Shown here piece after piece: positions 21,193 through 29,270 of a stretch of 51,836 bases of DNA (the stretch's first letter is position 1; every line of letters starts with the position of its first letter). The notes under the pieces are model-generated. The model was not told the origin of the DNA, searched no databases, and saw only the letters and a list, made by a program, of their open reading frames with translations. Source of the stretch: Nocardiopsis sp. CC223A (GTDB lineage Bacteria; Actinomycetota; Actinomycetes; Streptosporangiales; Streptosporangiaceae); NCBI RefSeq assembly GCF_030766825.1, contig NZ_JASFDV010000046.1, forward strand, positions 1-51,836, written 5' to 3'. A program made the translations under genes and the position numbers.

Positions 21193-24100
21193 ATGACCGC
21201 CAACCCCGGGGGTCCCGGCGACATCCAGGACGTGCTCCCCCTGGCCACTCTCCAGGAAGGGCTGCTGTTCCACTCCGTCAAGGACGAGCAGCCCCTGGAC
21301 GTCTACACCGTCCAGAACGTCTTCGAGTTCACCCGCCGCGTGGACGCCACCGCCCTCAGGGCCGCGGCCCAGGCCGTCCTGGACCGCCACCCCGCGCTGC
21401 GCGCCGGGTTCATGCACGAGGGCGTGGAGCGGCCCGTCCAGTTCATCCCCCGGTCGGTCCCCGTCGCCTGGCAGGAGGTCGACCTGTCCGACCTGCCCGA
21501 GGCCGAGGCCCGCCGCCGGTTCGACCTGGTCCGCGTCGCCCAGCGCGAACGCCGCTTCGACCTGGCCCGGCCGCCGCTGATCCGGCACGTCCTGGTGCGC
21601 CTGGGCCCCGACCGCGACGCCCTCGTCCTCACCTTCCACCACATCGTCATGGACGGCTGGTCGGGCGAGCTGTACAACGCCGAGCTGATGGAGCTGTACC
21701 TGCGCGGCGGCGACCCCGCCGGGCTGCCCGAGCCCCGCCCCTACCGCGACTACCTGGTGTGGCTGTCCCGCCAGGACCGGGCCCGCTCCCTGGCCGCCTG
21801 GCGCACCGCCCTGGCCGGGGTGGACGAGGGCACCCTGGTCAGCCCGGGCGAGGGCGGCGACGCCACCCTCATGCCCCGCACCGTCGACGGCGTGCTGGAG
21901 CCCGCCCTGGTCGACCGGGTGTCCGCCCTGGCCCGCGAGCTGGGCGTCACCGTCAACACCGTGCTGCTCGCCGCCTGGGGGCTGGCCCTGCGCTCCCACA
22001 CCGGCCGCGACGACGTCGTGTTCGGCAGCACCGTCGCCGGGCGCCCGCCCGAGATCGACGGGGTGGACGCCATCATCGGCGTCTTCTTCAACACCATCCC
22101 GGTGCGGGTCCGGCTGAACCCCGCCGAGACCGTCCGCGACCTGCTGGTCCGGGTCCAGGGGGAGCAGGCCGAGCTGCTGCCCCACCACCACGTCGGCCTG
22201 GCCGACATCCAGGGCGCGGTGGGCGGCCGCCGCCTGTTCGACACCCTGTACGTGCAGCGCAACATCCCCCGCGACGACGAGGGCTACGAGAAGGTGCGCG
22301 AGGCCACCGGCCTGGAATCGGTGACCGGTTCCGACGCCACCCACTACCCGCTGACGTTCGTCGCCCAGCCGGGCGAGGAGTTCCGGCTCAGCCTGGCCTA
22401 CCGGACCGACGTCGTCACCGCCGACACCGCACAGGACCTGTTCGACCGGGTGGTGCGGCTGCTGGAGCACATCACCGCCGGACCCGACGCGCCCCTGGGC
22501 GCCCTGCGCCCGCTCACCGACGCCCAGGAGCGGGCCGCCCTCCTTCCGGGCCGCGGACGCGACCGGGAGCTGCCCGGGTCCACCCTGGCCGAGCTGTTCG
22601 AGGAGTCCGCCCTGCGGTGGCCGGACCGCACCGCCCTGGTGACCCGGGACGAATCCCTCACCTTCGCCGACCTGGACGGGCGTGCCGAACGCCTGGCCCG
22701 GCTGCTGGCCGGGCACGGGGTGCGGCCCGAGACGAGGGTCGCCATCGCCCTGCCCCGCTCCGCCGACTGGGTGGCCGCCCTGTTCGCCGTGCTCAAGCTG
22801 GGCGCCGCCTACGTCCCCCTGGACCTGGAGCACCCCGCCGAGCGCCTGGGCCACATGCTCCGGGACGCCGACCCGAGCGTCACCGTCACCACCGCGACCG
22901 CCGCCGCCGGGCTGCCGGACGGCCCCGGCGGGCACCGGCTGCTGCTGGACGCCCCGGAGGTCGCCGCCGCCCTGGCGGACTCCGACGAGCCCGCGCCCCG
23001 GTTCGCGCACCGGCCCGACCACCTGGCGTACGTCATCTACACCTCCGGCTCCACCGGCCGTCCCAAGGGCGTGCAGATCCCCTACCTGGGGCTGGTGAAC
23101 ATGCTGGTCAACCACCGCGCCGAGATATTCGGCCCGGTGGTCGCCGAACAGGGCGGCCGGGTGCTGCGGGTGGCCCACACCGTGTCGTTCTCCTTCGACA
23201 TGTCGTGGGAGGAGCTGCTGTGGCTGATCGACGGGCACGAGGTCCACCTCATGGACGAGGAGCTGCGCCGCGACTCCGCGGGCCTGGTCTCCTACTGCGC
23301 CGAACACGGCATCGACGTCGTCAACGTCACCCCCTCCTACTGCGGCCAGCTGCTGGAGGACGGACTGCTCGACGCCGGGCACCACCGGCCCCCGCTGGTG
23401 CTGCTGGGCGGGGAGGCCGTGGGCACCACCGTCTGGGACACCCTGCGCGACACCCCCGGGGTGCTCGGCTACAACCTGTACGGGCCCACCGAGTACACCA
23501 TCAACACCCTGGGCGGCGGTACCGCCGACAGCGACACCCCCACCGTCGGGCGGCCCATCTCCGGTACCGACGTGCACGTCCTGGACACCGCGCTGCGTCC
23601 TGTCGCCGCCGGGGTCCCCGGCGAGCTGTACGTGACGGGGGTGGGCCTGGCCCGCGGCTACGCCGGGCGTCCCGACCTGACCGCCGAACGCTTCGTCGCC
23701 GACCCCTACGGCCCGCCCGGGGCGCGCATGTACCGCACCGGCGACCTGGTCCGCTGGAGTGCGGACGGACTCATCGACTACCTGGGCCGGGCCGACGACC
23801 AGGTCAAGATCCGCGGCGTGCGCATCGAACCCGCCGAGGTCGTCGCCGCACTGGAGGACCACCCCGCGGTGGTGCAGGCCGCCGTCATGGTCCGCGAGGA
23901 CACCCCCGGCCTCAAACGCCTGGTCGGCTACCTCGTCCCCGCCGACGGCGTTGTCCACAGGGCGCCGGGGGCGGACTCGCCCGGGGGGCGCGCTCCGGGG
24001 GACACTGGAATTCGGGGGGCCACCCCACCCGACGGTTCCGCCGTGCCCGCCTTCGACGCCGAGGCCGTCCGCCGCGACCTGCGCGCGGTCCTGCCCGACG

Positions 24101-25272
24101 CCATGGTGCCCTCCGCCCTGGTCGCCCTGGACCGGCTCCCGCTCACCGTCAACGGCAAACTCGACCGCGCCGCGCTGCCGGCCCCCGCCGGCCGCGGCAC
24201 CGCCGGGCGCCCGCCGCGCGACGCCGTCGACCGCGACCTGTGCGCCGACTTCGCCGCCGTCCTGGGCGTGCCCGAAGTGGGCGTCGACGACGACTTCTTC
24301 GACCTGGGCGGCCACTCCCTGCTCGCCATGCGGCTGGTCGGCCGCATCCGCAAGCGCACCGGGCAGCGGTTGCGGGCGGGCGACCTCATCGCCGCGCCCA
24401 CCGTCGCCCGCCTGCGCGACTACCTGGAGTCGCCGCGCCGCGAGGACCTGCTGGCCACCGTGCTGCGGCTGCGCGAGGGCGGCCGCAGACGGCCCCTGTT
24501 CTGCCTGCACCCCGCCAGCGGCTTCTCCTGGGGGTACGCCGGACTCGCCCCGCACCTGGACCGGGAGCGGCCCGTCGTCGGGCTCCAGTTCCCGGGCCTG
24601 CGCGGCGAGGAGGTGCCGCCCGCCCTGGACGACCTGGTCGACGTCTACCTGCGGCACGTCCGCACCGTCCAGCCCGACGGCCCCTACCACCTGCTGGGCT
24701 GGTCCTTCGGCGGGCAGATCGCGCACGCCCTGGCCACCCGGTTGCAGTCCGACGGCGAGGAGGTGGCGTTCCTGGCGCTGCTGGACACCTACCCCATGGA
24801 CGCCGAGCCCGTCCGGGCCGCCGGGGGGCCGATGAGCGAGGCCGAGGCCGAGCAGGAGGCGTTGGAGTTCCTGCTCGCCAGCGGTCAGCGCGACCTGCCC
24901 GAACGCCTGGTCCCGCCCTACCGGCGCGAGGACGTGGTGGAGTTCCTGCGCGACAGCGAAGGCGTGTGGGCCGACTTCGACGCGGCCACCATCGACCGCG
25001 TCGTGCGCGCCCGCATGTACACCACCGAGGTCATGCACGATCCCCGCTACCGGGTCTTCCGGGGCGACCTGCACTTCTTCACCGCCACCGCCGGGCGCGA
25101 CCCCTCCTCCGGGATCACCGCGGAGCTGTGGAAGGAGCACGTGGACGGCCGGATCGTCGAGACCGCCGTGGACCACCACCACAACGACCTCACCGGTCCG
25201 GCGGCGCTCGCCGTGGTCGGCCCGGTCCTGGACGCGGCGCTGCGCGCCACCCGCTCCGGGCCCGGAAGGTGA
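21193..25272 (+). CDS. Terminal NRPS, C-A(hydroxyornithine)-T-TE
   Basis: This 1359-residue synthetase has a condensation domain (about 10-440, HHIVMDGWS), an adenylation domain (about 460-985), a carrier domain with Ser1042 (LGGHSLLAM) and a C-terminal thioesterase (about 1100-1359) with nucleophile Ser1171 in GWSFGG. Pocket residues read DMENLGLINK, the code reported for hydroxyornithine-activating domains such as those of coelichelin. This agrees with the upstream ornithine monooxygenase. ATG 21193 follows AGGAAAGG; an ATG at 21157 overlaps the previous stop but lacks a clear ribosome-binding site. A Gly/Pro-rich insert lies between motifs A8 and A10 (23945-24045). The thioesterase would release, and possibly dimerise or cyclise, the product. 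Confidence 0.95.
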   Translation: MTANPGGPGDIQDVLPLATLQEGLLFHSVKDEQPLDVYTVQNVFEFTRRVDATALRAAAQAVLDRHPALRAGFMHEGVERPVQFIPRSVPVAWQEVDLSDLPEAEARRRFDLVRVAQRERRFDLARPPLIRHVLVRLGPDRDALVLTFHHIVMDGWSGELYNAELMELYLRGGDPAGLPEPRPYRDYLVWLSRQDRARSLAAWRTALAGVDEGTLVSPGEGGDATLMPRTVDGVLEPALVDRVSALARELGVTVNTVLLAAWGLALRSHTGRDDVVFGSTVAGRPPEIDGVDAIIGVFFNTIPVRVRLNPAETVRDLLVRVQGEQAELLPHHHVGLADIQGAVGGRRLFDTLYVQRNIPRDDEGYEKVREATGLESVTGSDATHYPLTFVAQPGEEFRLSLAYRTDVVTADTAQDLFDRVVRLLEHITAGPDAPLGALRPLTDAQERAALLPGRGRDRELPGSTLAELFEESALRWPDRTALVTRDESLTFADLDGRAERLARLLAGHGVRPETRVAIALPRSADWVAALFAVLKLGAAYVPLDLEHPAERLGHMLRDADPSVTVTTATAAAGLPDGPGGHRLLLDAPEVAAALADSDEPAPRFAHRPDHLAYVIYTSGSTGRPKGVQIPYLGLVNMLVNHRAEIFGPVVAEQGGRVLRVAHTVSFSFDMSWEELLWLIDGHEVHLMDEELRRDSAGLVSYCAEHGIDVVNVTPSYCGQLLEDGLLDAGHHRPPLVLLGGEAVGTTVWDTLRDTPGVLGYNLYGPTEYTINTLGGGTADSDTPTVGRPISGTDVHVLDTALRPVAAGVPGELYVTGVGLARGYAGRPDLTAERFVADPYGPPGARMYRTGDLVRWSADGLIDYLGRADDQVKIRGVRIEPAEVVAALEDHPAVVQAAVMVREDTPGLKRLVGYLVPADGVVHRAPGADSPGGRAPGDTGIRGATPPDGSAVPAFDAEAVRRDLRAVLPDAMVPSALVALDRLPLTVNGKLDRAALPAPAGRGTAGRPPRDAVDRDLCADFAAVLGVPEVGVDDDFFDLGGHSLLAMRLVGRIRKRTGQRLRAGDLIAAPTVARLRDYLESPRREDLLATVLRLREGGRRRPLFCLHPASGFSWGYAGLAPHLDRERPVVGLQFPGLRGEEVPPALDDLVDVYLRHVRTVQPDGPYHLLGWSFGGQIAHALATRLQSDGEEVAFLALLDTYPMDAEPVRAAGGPMSEAEAEQEALEFLLASGQRDLPERLVPPYRREDVVEFLRDSEGVWADFDAATIDRVVRARMYTTEVMHDPRYRVFRGDLHFFTATAGRDPSSGITAELWKEHVDGRIVETAVDHHHNDLTGPAALAVVGPVLDAALRATRSGPGR

Positions 25273-25314
25273 GGTCCGCCTGACCGGAAAGCGACCCCCG
25301 GCATCCATGGCCGA

Positions 25315-25333
25315 TTAGGTTAGGCTATCCTTA
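25315..25333. promoter_or_regulatory. Iron box 3 upstream of the siderophore-binding lipoprotein gene
   Basis: TTAGGTTAGGCTATCCTTA matches the iron-box consensus at 17 of 19 positions, the best match in the window. It lies between the last NRPS gene and the binding-protein gene, 93 bases before its start. The uptake and export genes therefore probably have their own iron-repressed promoter and are not only read through from dhbA. Confidence 0.88.
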
Positions 25334-25426
25334 TCCGGCCTGGGCGTTCGGGGTGCGACGGGCCGCCCGCTCACCGGCCCGACCCCCCACCCCTTCCCCC
25401 ACCACGACACACAGGAAGCGACCACA

Positions 25427-26419
25427 GTGACACACCGGACGACCCACCTGCGCGGCGGCGCCCTGACCGCCGCCGGTCTCTCCCTCCTCCTGGCCCTGAC
25501 CGCCTGCGGGAGCGACGCGGCCGACGGGGACACCGACGGCGGCACCGACGCCGCCACGGGCGAGACCGTCACCGTCGAGACCGACTACGGGCCCGTCGAG
25601 ATCCCCGCGGACCCCCAGGCCATCGTCGCCCTGGAGTTCGGCAACGAGGTCCTGCTCGAAGCCGGCATCGACCCCGCCGGAGCCATCGAGCCCGGCCCCG
25701 GCCTCTACACCGAGGAGCAGCTCGGCATCCTGGAGCAGGTCCCCGTCGTCCAGGCCACCGACCTCACCATCAACATCGAGGCCGTCGCCACCGCCGAACC
25801 CGACCTCATCATCGGCGGCGTCCGCGAACAGAGCCACGCCGACTTCGAGGCCCACAAGGCCGACCTGGAGGAGATCGCCCCCACGGTCCTCTTCGACTTC
25901 GACGGCGCCGGTGACGAGCTGCGCGAGATGTCGATCGAGCTCGCCGAGGTCGTCGGCGACGGCGAGCGCGCCGCCCGGGCCAAGACCGACTTCGAGGAGC
26001 GCTCCGCCCAGATCGCCGAAACCTACGCCGAGCAGCTGGAGGACACCACCTTCGCGGTGGTCTTCGCCGTCGAGGGCCAGTTCGCGGTCGTCAACTCCAA
26101 CGCCTGGGGCGCCTACACCCTGGACAGCCTCGGTGTGAACCTCACCGGCGCCATCGAGCCCGCCGGGGACGACTTCGCCGCCTGGTACTCCCTGGAGGAG
26201 ATCGACGCCCTCGACGACGCCGACGTCATCTTCTACGAGACCGACGTGACCCTCGAAGCCGACCCCATCACCGAGGAGCTGATCGGCAACGAGCTGTGGG
26301 CTTCTCTGCCCGCCGCCGAGAACGACCGGGTCTTCCCGCTGCGCTACAGCTTCTCGCGCACCTACGGGCAGGCCAACGACGTCCTCGACCAGGTGGAGAC
26401 GGTCCTGGCCGACCTGTGA
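25427..26419 (+). CDS. Ferric-siderophore ABC transporter substrate-binding lipoprotein
   Basis: This 330-residue protein has a signal peptide with the lipobox LTAC, giving a lipid-anchored Cys27, followed by an Asp/Gly-rich linker. The rest fits the FecB/FepB-type periplasmic-binding fold: the [19 protein letters not shown] opening, EPDLIIGG, and a C-terminal [18 protein letters not shown]. It should capture the ferric siderophore at the outer membrane face and pass it to an ABC permease. The GTG start at 25427 follows AGGAAG. No permease or ATPase partner is in the window, so the importer core must be elsewhere. Its own iron box lies upstream. Confidence 0.93.
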   Translation: MTHRTTHLRGGALTAAGLSLLLALTACGSDAADGDTDGGTDAATGETVTVETDYGPVEIPADPQAIVALEFGNEVLLEAGIDPAGAIEPGPGLYTEEQLGILEQVPVVQATDLTINIEAVATAEPDLIIGGVREQSHADFEAHKADLEEIAPTVLFDFDGAGDELREMSIELAEVVGDGERAARAKTDFEERSAQIAETYAEQLEDTTFAVVFAVEGQFAVVNSNAWGAYTLDSLGVNLTGAIEPAGDDFAAWYSLEEIDALDDADVIFYETDVTLEADPITEELIGNELWASLPAAENDRVFPLRYSFSRTYGQANDVLDQVETVLADL

Positions 26420-26450
26420 CACCCCCGCAACCCGAGTGAGGAGCAGACCC

Positions 26451-26657
26451 ATGACCAACCCGTTCGACGACCCCGACGGCACCTACCTCGTGGTCGTCAA
26501 CGACGAGGACCAGCACTCGCTGTGGCCGGAGTTCGCCCCGGTCCCCGCCGGGTGGACCACCGTGTACGGCCCCGTCTCCCGGGACGAGGCCCTGGAGTAC
26601 GTCGACACCCACTGGACCGACCTGCGCCCCCGCAGCCTGCGGGAGGCCATGGCCTGA
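26451..26657 (+). CDS. MbtH-like protein
   Basis: This 68-residue MbtH-family protein shows the full signature: NPFDD at the N-terminus, the three conserved Trp residues within SLWPEF, PAGW and HWTDLRP, and the SLREAM ending. MbtH proteins bind A domains and are needed for solubility or activity of many actinobacterial NRPSs, so it likely serves one or more A domains of this locus. ATG 26451 follows a GTGAGGAG ribosome-binding site. It lies 31 bases after the lipoprotein gene and belongs to the same transcript. Confidence 0.96.
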   Translation: MTNPFDDPDGTYLVVVNDEDQHSLWPEFAPVPAGWTTVYGPVSRDEALEYVDTHWTDLRPRSLREAMA

Positions 26658-26669
26658 CCCGCCCCTGAC

Positions 26670-26702
26670 GCGGCGGGGGTCGGCTCTCCCGTCCCCCGCC
26701 GC
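26670..26702. terminator. Intercistronic GC hairpin between mbtH-like gene and exporter
   Basis: GCGGCGGGGG at 26670-26679 pairs perfectly with CCCCCGCCGC at 26693-26702 across a 13-base loop. No T-tract follows. It may attenuate transcription into the exporter gene or stabilise the upstream message. Confidence 0.45.
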
Positions 26703-26753
26703 CCCCGCCCCGGACACCGCCGTCCACCGAACCCGCGACCCGCGAAGGAATCC

Positions 26754-28019
26754 GTGAAGCTCTCCCGGCTGATGGTCGACACCAGCCCCCTGCGCCTGAG
26801 CCGTGAATTCAGGATCGTCTTCACCGCCAGGCTCATCTCCGTGTTCGGACTGGGGTTCGCCGCCGTCGCCCTGCCGTTGCAGGTGTACCAGCTGACCGGC
26901 TCCTCCCTGATGGTGGCCACCGTGCACACCAGCACCGCCGTCAGCATCCTGGCCGGGACCCTCATCGGCGGCCTGCTCGCCGACCGGGGCGACCGGCGGC
27001 GGCTCATCGTCATCGGCCGCGCCTCCGCCGTCGTCGGCTTCGGCGCCCTGGCCGCCAACACCCTGGTCCCCGACACCCCCTGGCTGTGGGTGATCTACGC
27101 GGCCGCCGTCGTCAACGGCCTGTTCGGGTCCTTCAGCGCCGTCGCCCTCCAGGCCGCCGCCCCCGGGTTCGTGCCCCCCGAGAGGCTGCCCGCCGCCGGG
27201 GCCCTGCTCGCCCTCAACGCCGAACTCGGCTCCGTGCTGGCCCCGGCCCTGGGCGGCGTCGTCATCGCCGCCTGGGGGACGGGCACCAACTACGTCATCA
27301 CCGCCGCCCTGTCCCTGGTCACCACCGCCCTGGTATGGCGGCTGCCCCGGCTGGACGCGCCGCCCGCCGAGGGCGAGCGCCCCTCCGCCCTGGCCGACCT
27401 GCGCGAAGGCGCGCGGTTCGCGGTCCGGCACCGGGTGGTGGGGCCGCTGCTGCTGCTCGGCCTCGTCCAGATGCTCTTCGCCGCGCCCGCCGTGCTCATC
27501 CCCGAGTTCACCGACAAGGTGCTGGGCGGGGGCGAGGCCCTGGTCGGCCTGCTGTACACCGCCCCCGCGCTGGGCGCGCTCATCGGCTCGCTCACCAGCG
27601 GCTGGGCCGGGCGCGCCCACCGCACCGGGGGGCTGCTGCTGGCCGCCGTCGCCCTGTGCGGGACGGCCGTGCTGGCCCTGGGTGCGTCCCCCTGGGCGCC
27701 GCTCGCGTTCGCGTTCCTGGTGTTGCTCGGATTCGGCCAGGTCGTGGAGGAGATCCTGCGCTACGCCCTGCTACAGTCGCACACCCCCGATCGGCTGCGC
27801 GGGCGCGTCAACGCCGTGTGGACCGCCCAGGCCACCGTCGGCGACTCCACCGGCGCCCTCACCCTGGGTGCCCTGGCCCCGCTGATCGGCGCGGCGGGCG
27901 CCCTCGTGGCGGGCGGCGTCCTCACCCTCGCCTCCACCGGCCTCATCGCCCTGGCCTTCGTCGGCCTGCGCACCGGCCGGGTGCTCACCGCCCGGCCCGA
28001 AGACCCCTCCGTCCCGTAA
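26754..28019 (+). CDS. MFS siderophore exporter (EntS-like)
   Basis: This 421-residue protein of the major facilitator superfamily has about 12 hydrophobic segments. It resembles the EntS branch: an N-terminal REFRIVFTARLISVFGLG segment, LPLQVYQLTGSSLMVA, the loop motif GGLLADRGDRRRL, and a central DLREGARFAVRH linker. EntS exports enterobactin from the cytoplasm, and these homologues in siderophore loci are the usual efflux partners of catecholate peptides. The GTG start at 26754 has a GAAGGAA ribosome-binding site. The substrate is inferred from position between the MbtH-like gene and the reductase gene. Confidence 0.88.
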   Translation: MKLSRLMVDTSPLRLSREFRIVFTARLISVFGLGFAAVALPLQVYQLTGSSLMVATVHTSTAVSILAGTLIGGLLADRGDRRRLIVIGRASAVVGFGALAANTLVPDTPWLWVIYAAAVVNGLFGSFSAVALQAAAPGFVPPERLPAAGALLALNAELGSVLAPALGGVVIAAWGTGTNYVITAALSLVTTALVWRLPRLDAPPAEGERPSALADLREGARFAVRHRVVGPLLLLGLVQMLFAAPAVLIPEFTDKVLGGGEALVGLLYTAPALGALIGSLTSGWAGRAHRTGGLLLAAVALCGTAVLALGASPWAPLAFAFLVLLGFGQVVEEILRYALLQSHTPDRLRGRVNAVWTAQATVGDSTGALTLGALAPLIGAAGALVAGGVLTLASTGLIALAFVGLRTGRVLTARPEDPSVP

Positions 28020-28046
28020 CGGAGTCCCAACCGCAAGGAGTATGGA

Positions 28047-28859
28047 ATGACCACCCCGACTCACGAGCGCCGCCTCCAGATGTACCCGCTGCGGCCGCGC
28101 GTGCTGGAGGTCGCCGAGGTCGAGCGCGTCACCCCGCGCATGATCCGCGTCCACCTGTCCGGCCCCGACCTGGAGGGGATGCGCAGCGACAACTTCGCCG
28201 ACCACGTCAAGCTGTGGTTCCCCAACGAGGACGGGGAGCACGTCCTGCCCGTGGTGGAGGACGACCGCTGCCTCAACTTCCGCGCCCCCGGCGTGATCTT
28301 CCGCGACTACACCGTGCGCGCCCTGGACGGCGAGCGCCTCACCGTCGACTTCGTGTCCCACGACCACGGCCCCGCCGGGCGCTGGGCGCAGGCCGCCCGG
28401 CCCGGTGACAGGCTGGGCGTGCTGGGCCCGCGCGGCACCGCGTGGATCACCGGGGAGTTCGACTACCACGTGCTGCTGGCGGACGAGACGGCGCTGCCCG
28501 CCGCCGCCCGGTACGTGGAGGAGCTGCCCGCCGACGCCCGGGTGTTCGCGTTCTTCGAGGTGGTGGACGCCGCCGAGGAGCAGAAGCTCGACGCCCCCGA
28601 GGACGCGCGGATCACCTGGCTGCACCGGGGCGAGGCCGAAGCCGGCACCACCGACCTGCTACTGGAGGCGTTCCGGGCGCTGGAACTGCCCGAGGGGGAC
28701 GGGATGGTGTACGCGGCCGGGGAGGCGAACACCCTCAAGCCGATCCGCCGCCTGCTCAAGGAGCGCGGGTTCGTCCGCAACGTCACCTGCGAGGTGGACG
28801 GGTACTGGCGGCGCGGGACCGCCAACCTCGACCACCACGAGGCCGAGGACGACGAGTAG
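28047..28859 (+). CDS. Siderophore-interacting protein (flavin ferric-siderophore reductase)
   Basis: This 270-residue protein belongs to the SIP/ViuB family, which reduces ferric siderophores in the cytoplasm to release Fe2+. The FAD-binding motif RDYTVR is at residues 86-91. The family block DFVSHDHGPAGRWA is at 101-114 and GPRG follows near 127. The C-terminal half has the NAD(P)H-binding SIP domain with WLHRGE and YAAGEA. ATG 28047 follows AAGGAG; another ATG five bases earlier is out of frame. It is the last gene of the siderophore locus, and a strong hairpin follows at 29228. Confidence 0.93.
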   Translation: MTTPTHERRLQMYPLRPRVLEVAEVERVTPRMIRVHLSGPDLEGMRSDNFADHVKLWFPNEDGEHVLPVVEDDRCLNFRAPGVIFRDYTVRALDGERLTVDFVSHDHGPAGRWAQAARPGDRLGVLGPRGTAWITGEFDYHVLLADETALPAAARYVEELPADARVFAFFEVVDAAEEQKLDAPEDARITWLHRGEAEAGTTDLLLEAFRALELPEGDGMVYAAGEANTLKPIRRLLKERGFVRNVTCEVDGYWRRGTANLDHHEAEDDE

Positions 28860-29078
28860 CCTGCCCGCCGTGTGCGCCGCGCCCCGGAGCCCGGCGGGTT
28901 CGAGGGGGCGTCGCGACACCGATCGAACCGAACGGGTTCCGGCGGACGCTCGGCCGGGGAGTCCCGGCCGAGCGTTCCGCGTGGACGGCGCTTCGGCTTC
29001 TGAGCGACGTGCCCGAGATCCAACGGCCCGTGGACGGACGGGTCCGTGCCCTTGGGGAGGTACCGCCGCAGCGGGATG

Positions 29079-29196
29079 GTGTCCCACCGAGTGGTGTGGC
29101 CTCGTTCGACCCCCTGGTCCCGGGGGTGACGACGCACTGGTCGGCGATCCGTTCTTGTTCGAACAGCCGTTGTTCTCACACCACTCGACGGGACAC
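29079..29196. repeat. Palindrome-ended MITE-like element, copy A
   Basis: The arms GTGTCCCACCGAGTGGTGTG (29079-29098) and its near reverse complement (29177-29196) match at 18 of 20 positions and enclose about 78 bases. No open frame in it looks coding. Its right part (29125-29200) matches 40628-40703 on the other strand at 64 of 76 positions without gaps. Terminal inverted repeats, small size and a second dispersed copy fit a non-autonomous insertion element. It occupies the 411-base spacer between the reductase and permease genes. Confidence 0.75.
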
Positions 29197-29227
29197 GACC
29201 CGCAGCGGGCCGTCGGTGTTCTCGTTC

Positions 29228-29257
29228 GACCCACGCCCCGAAGCCGGGGCGTGGGTC
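29228..29257. terminator. Bidirectional terminator-like hairpin
   Basis: GACCCACGCCCC at 29228-29239 pairs perfectly with GGGGCGTGGGTC at 29246-29257 across a six-base loop. It lies between the convergent reductase and FtsX-permease genes, 13 bases beyond the permease stop. It probably terminates the minus-strand operon and backs up termination of the siderophore transcript. Confidence 0.75.
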
Positions 29258-29270
29258 GTCCCGCGGGCGC

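Noticed and set aside
20641..25308. A 1555-codon minus-strand open frame opposite the second and third NRPS genes
   Set aside because: Same antisense artefact: low-complexity composition, no ribosome-binding site, no recognisable family.
29101..29232. A 12-base direct repeat (CTCGTTCGACCC at 29101 and 29221) as a target-site duplication of element A
   Set aside because: The first copy lies inside the inverted-repeat element, not at its boundary, so it cannot be a target duplication of that element.
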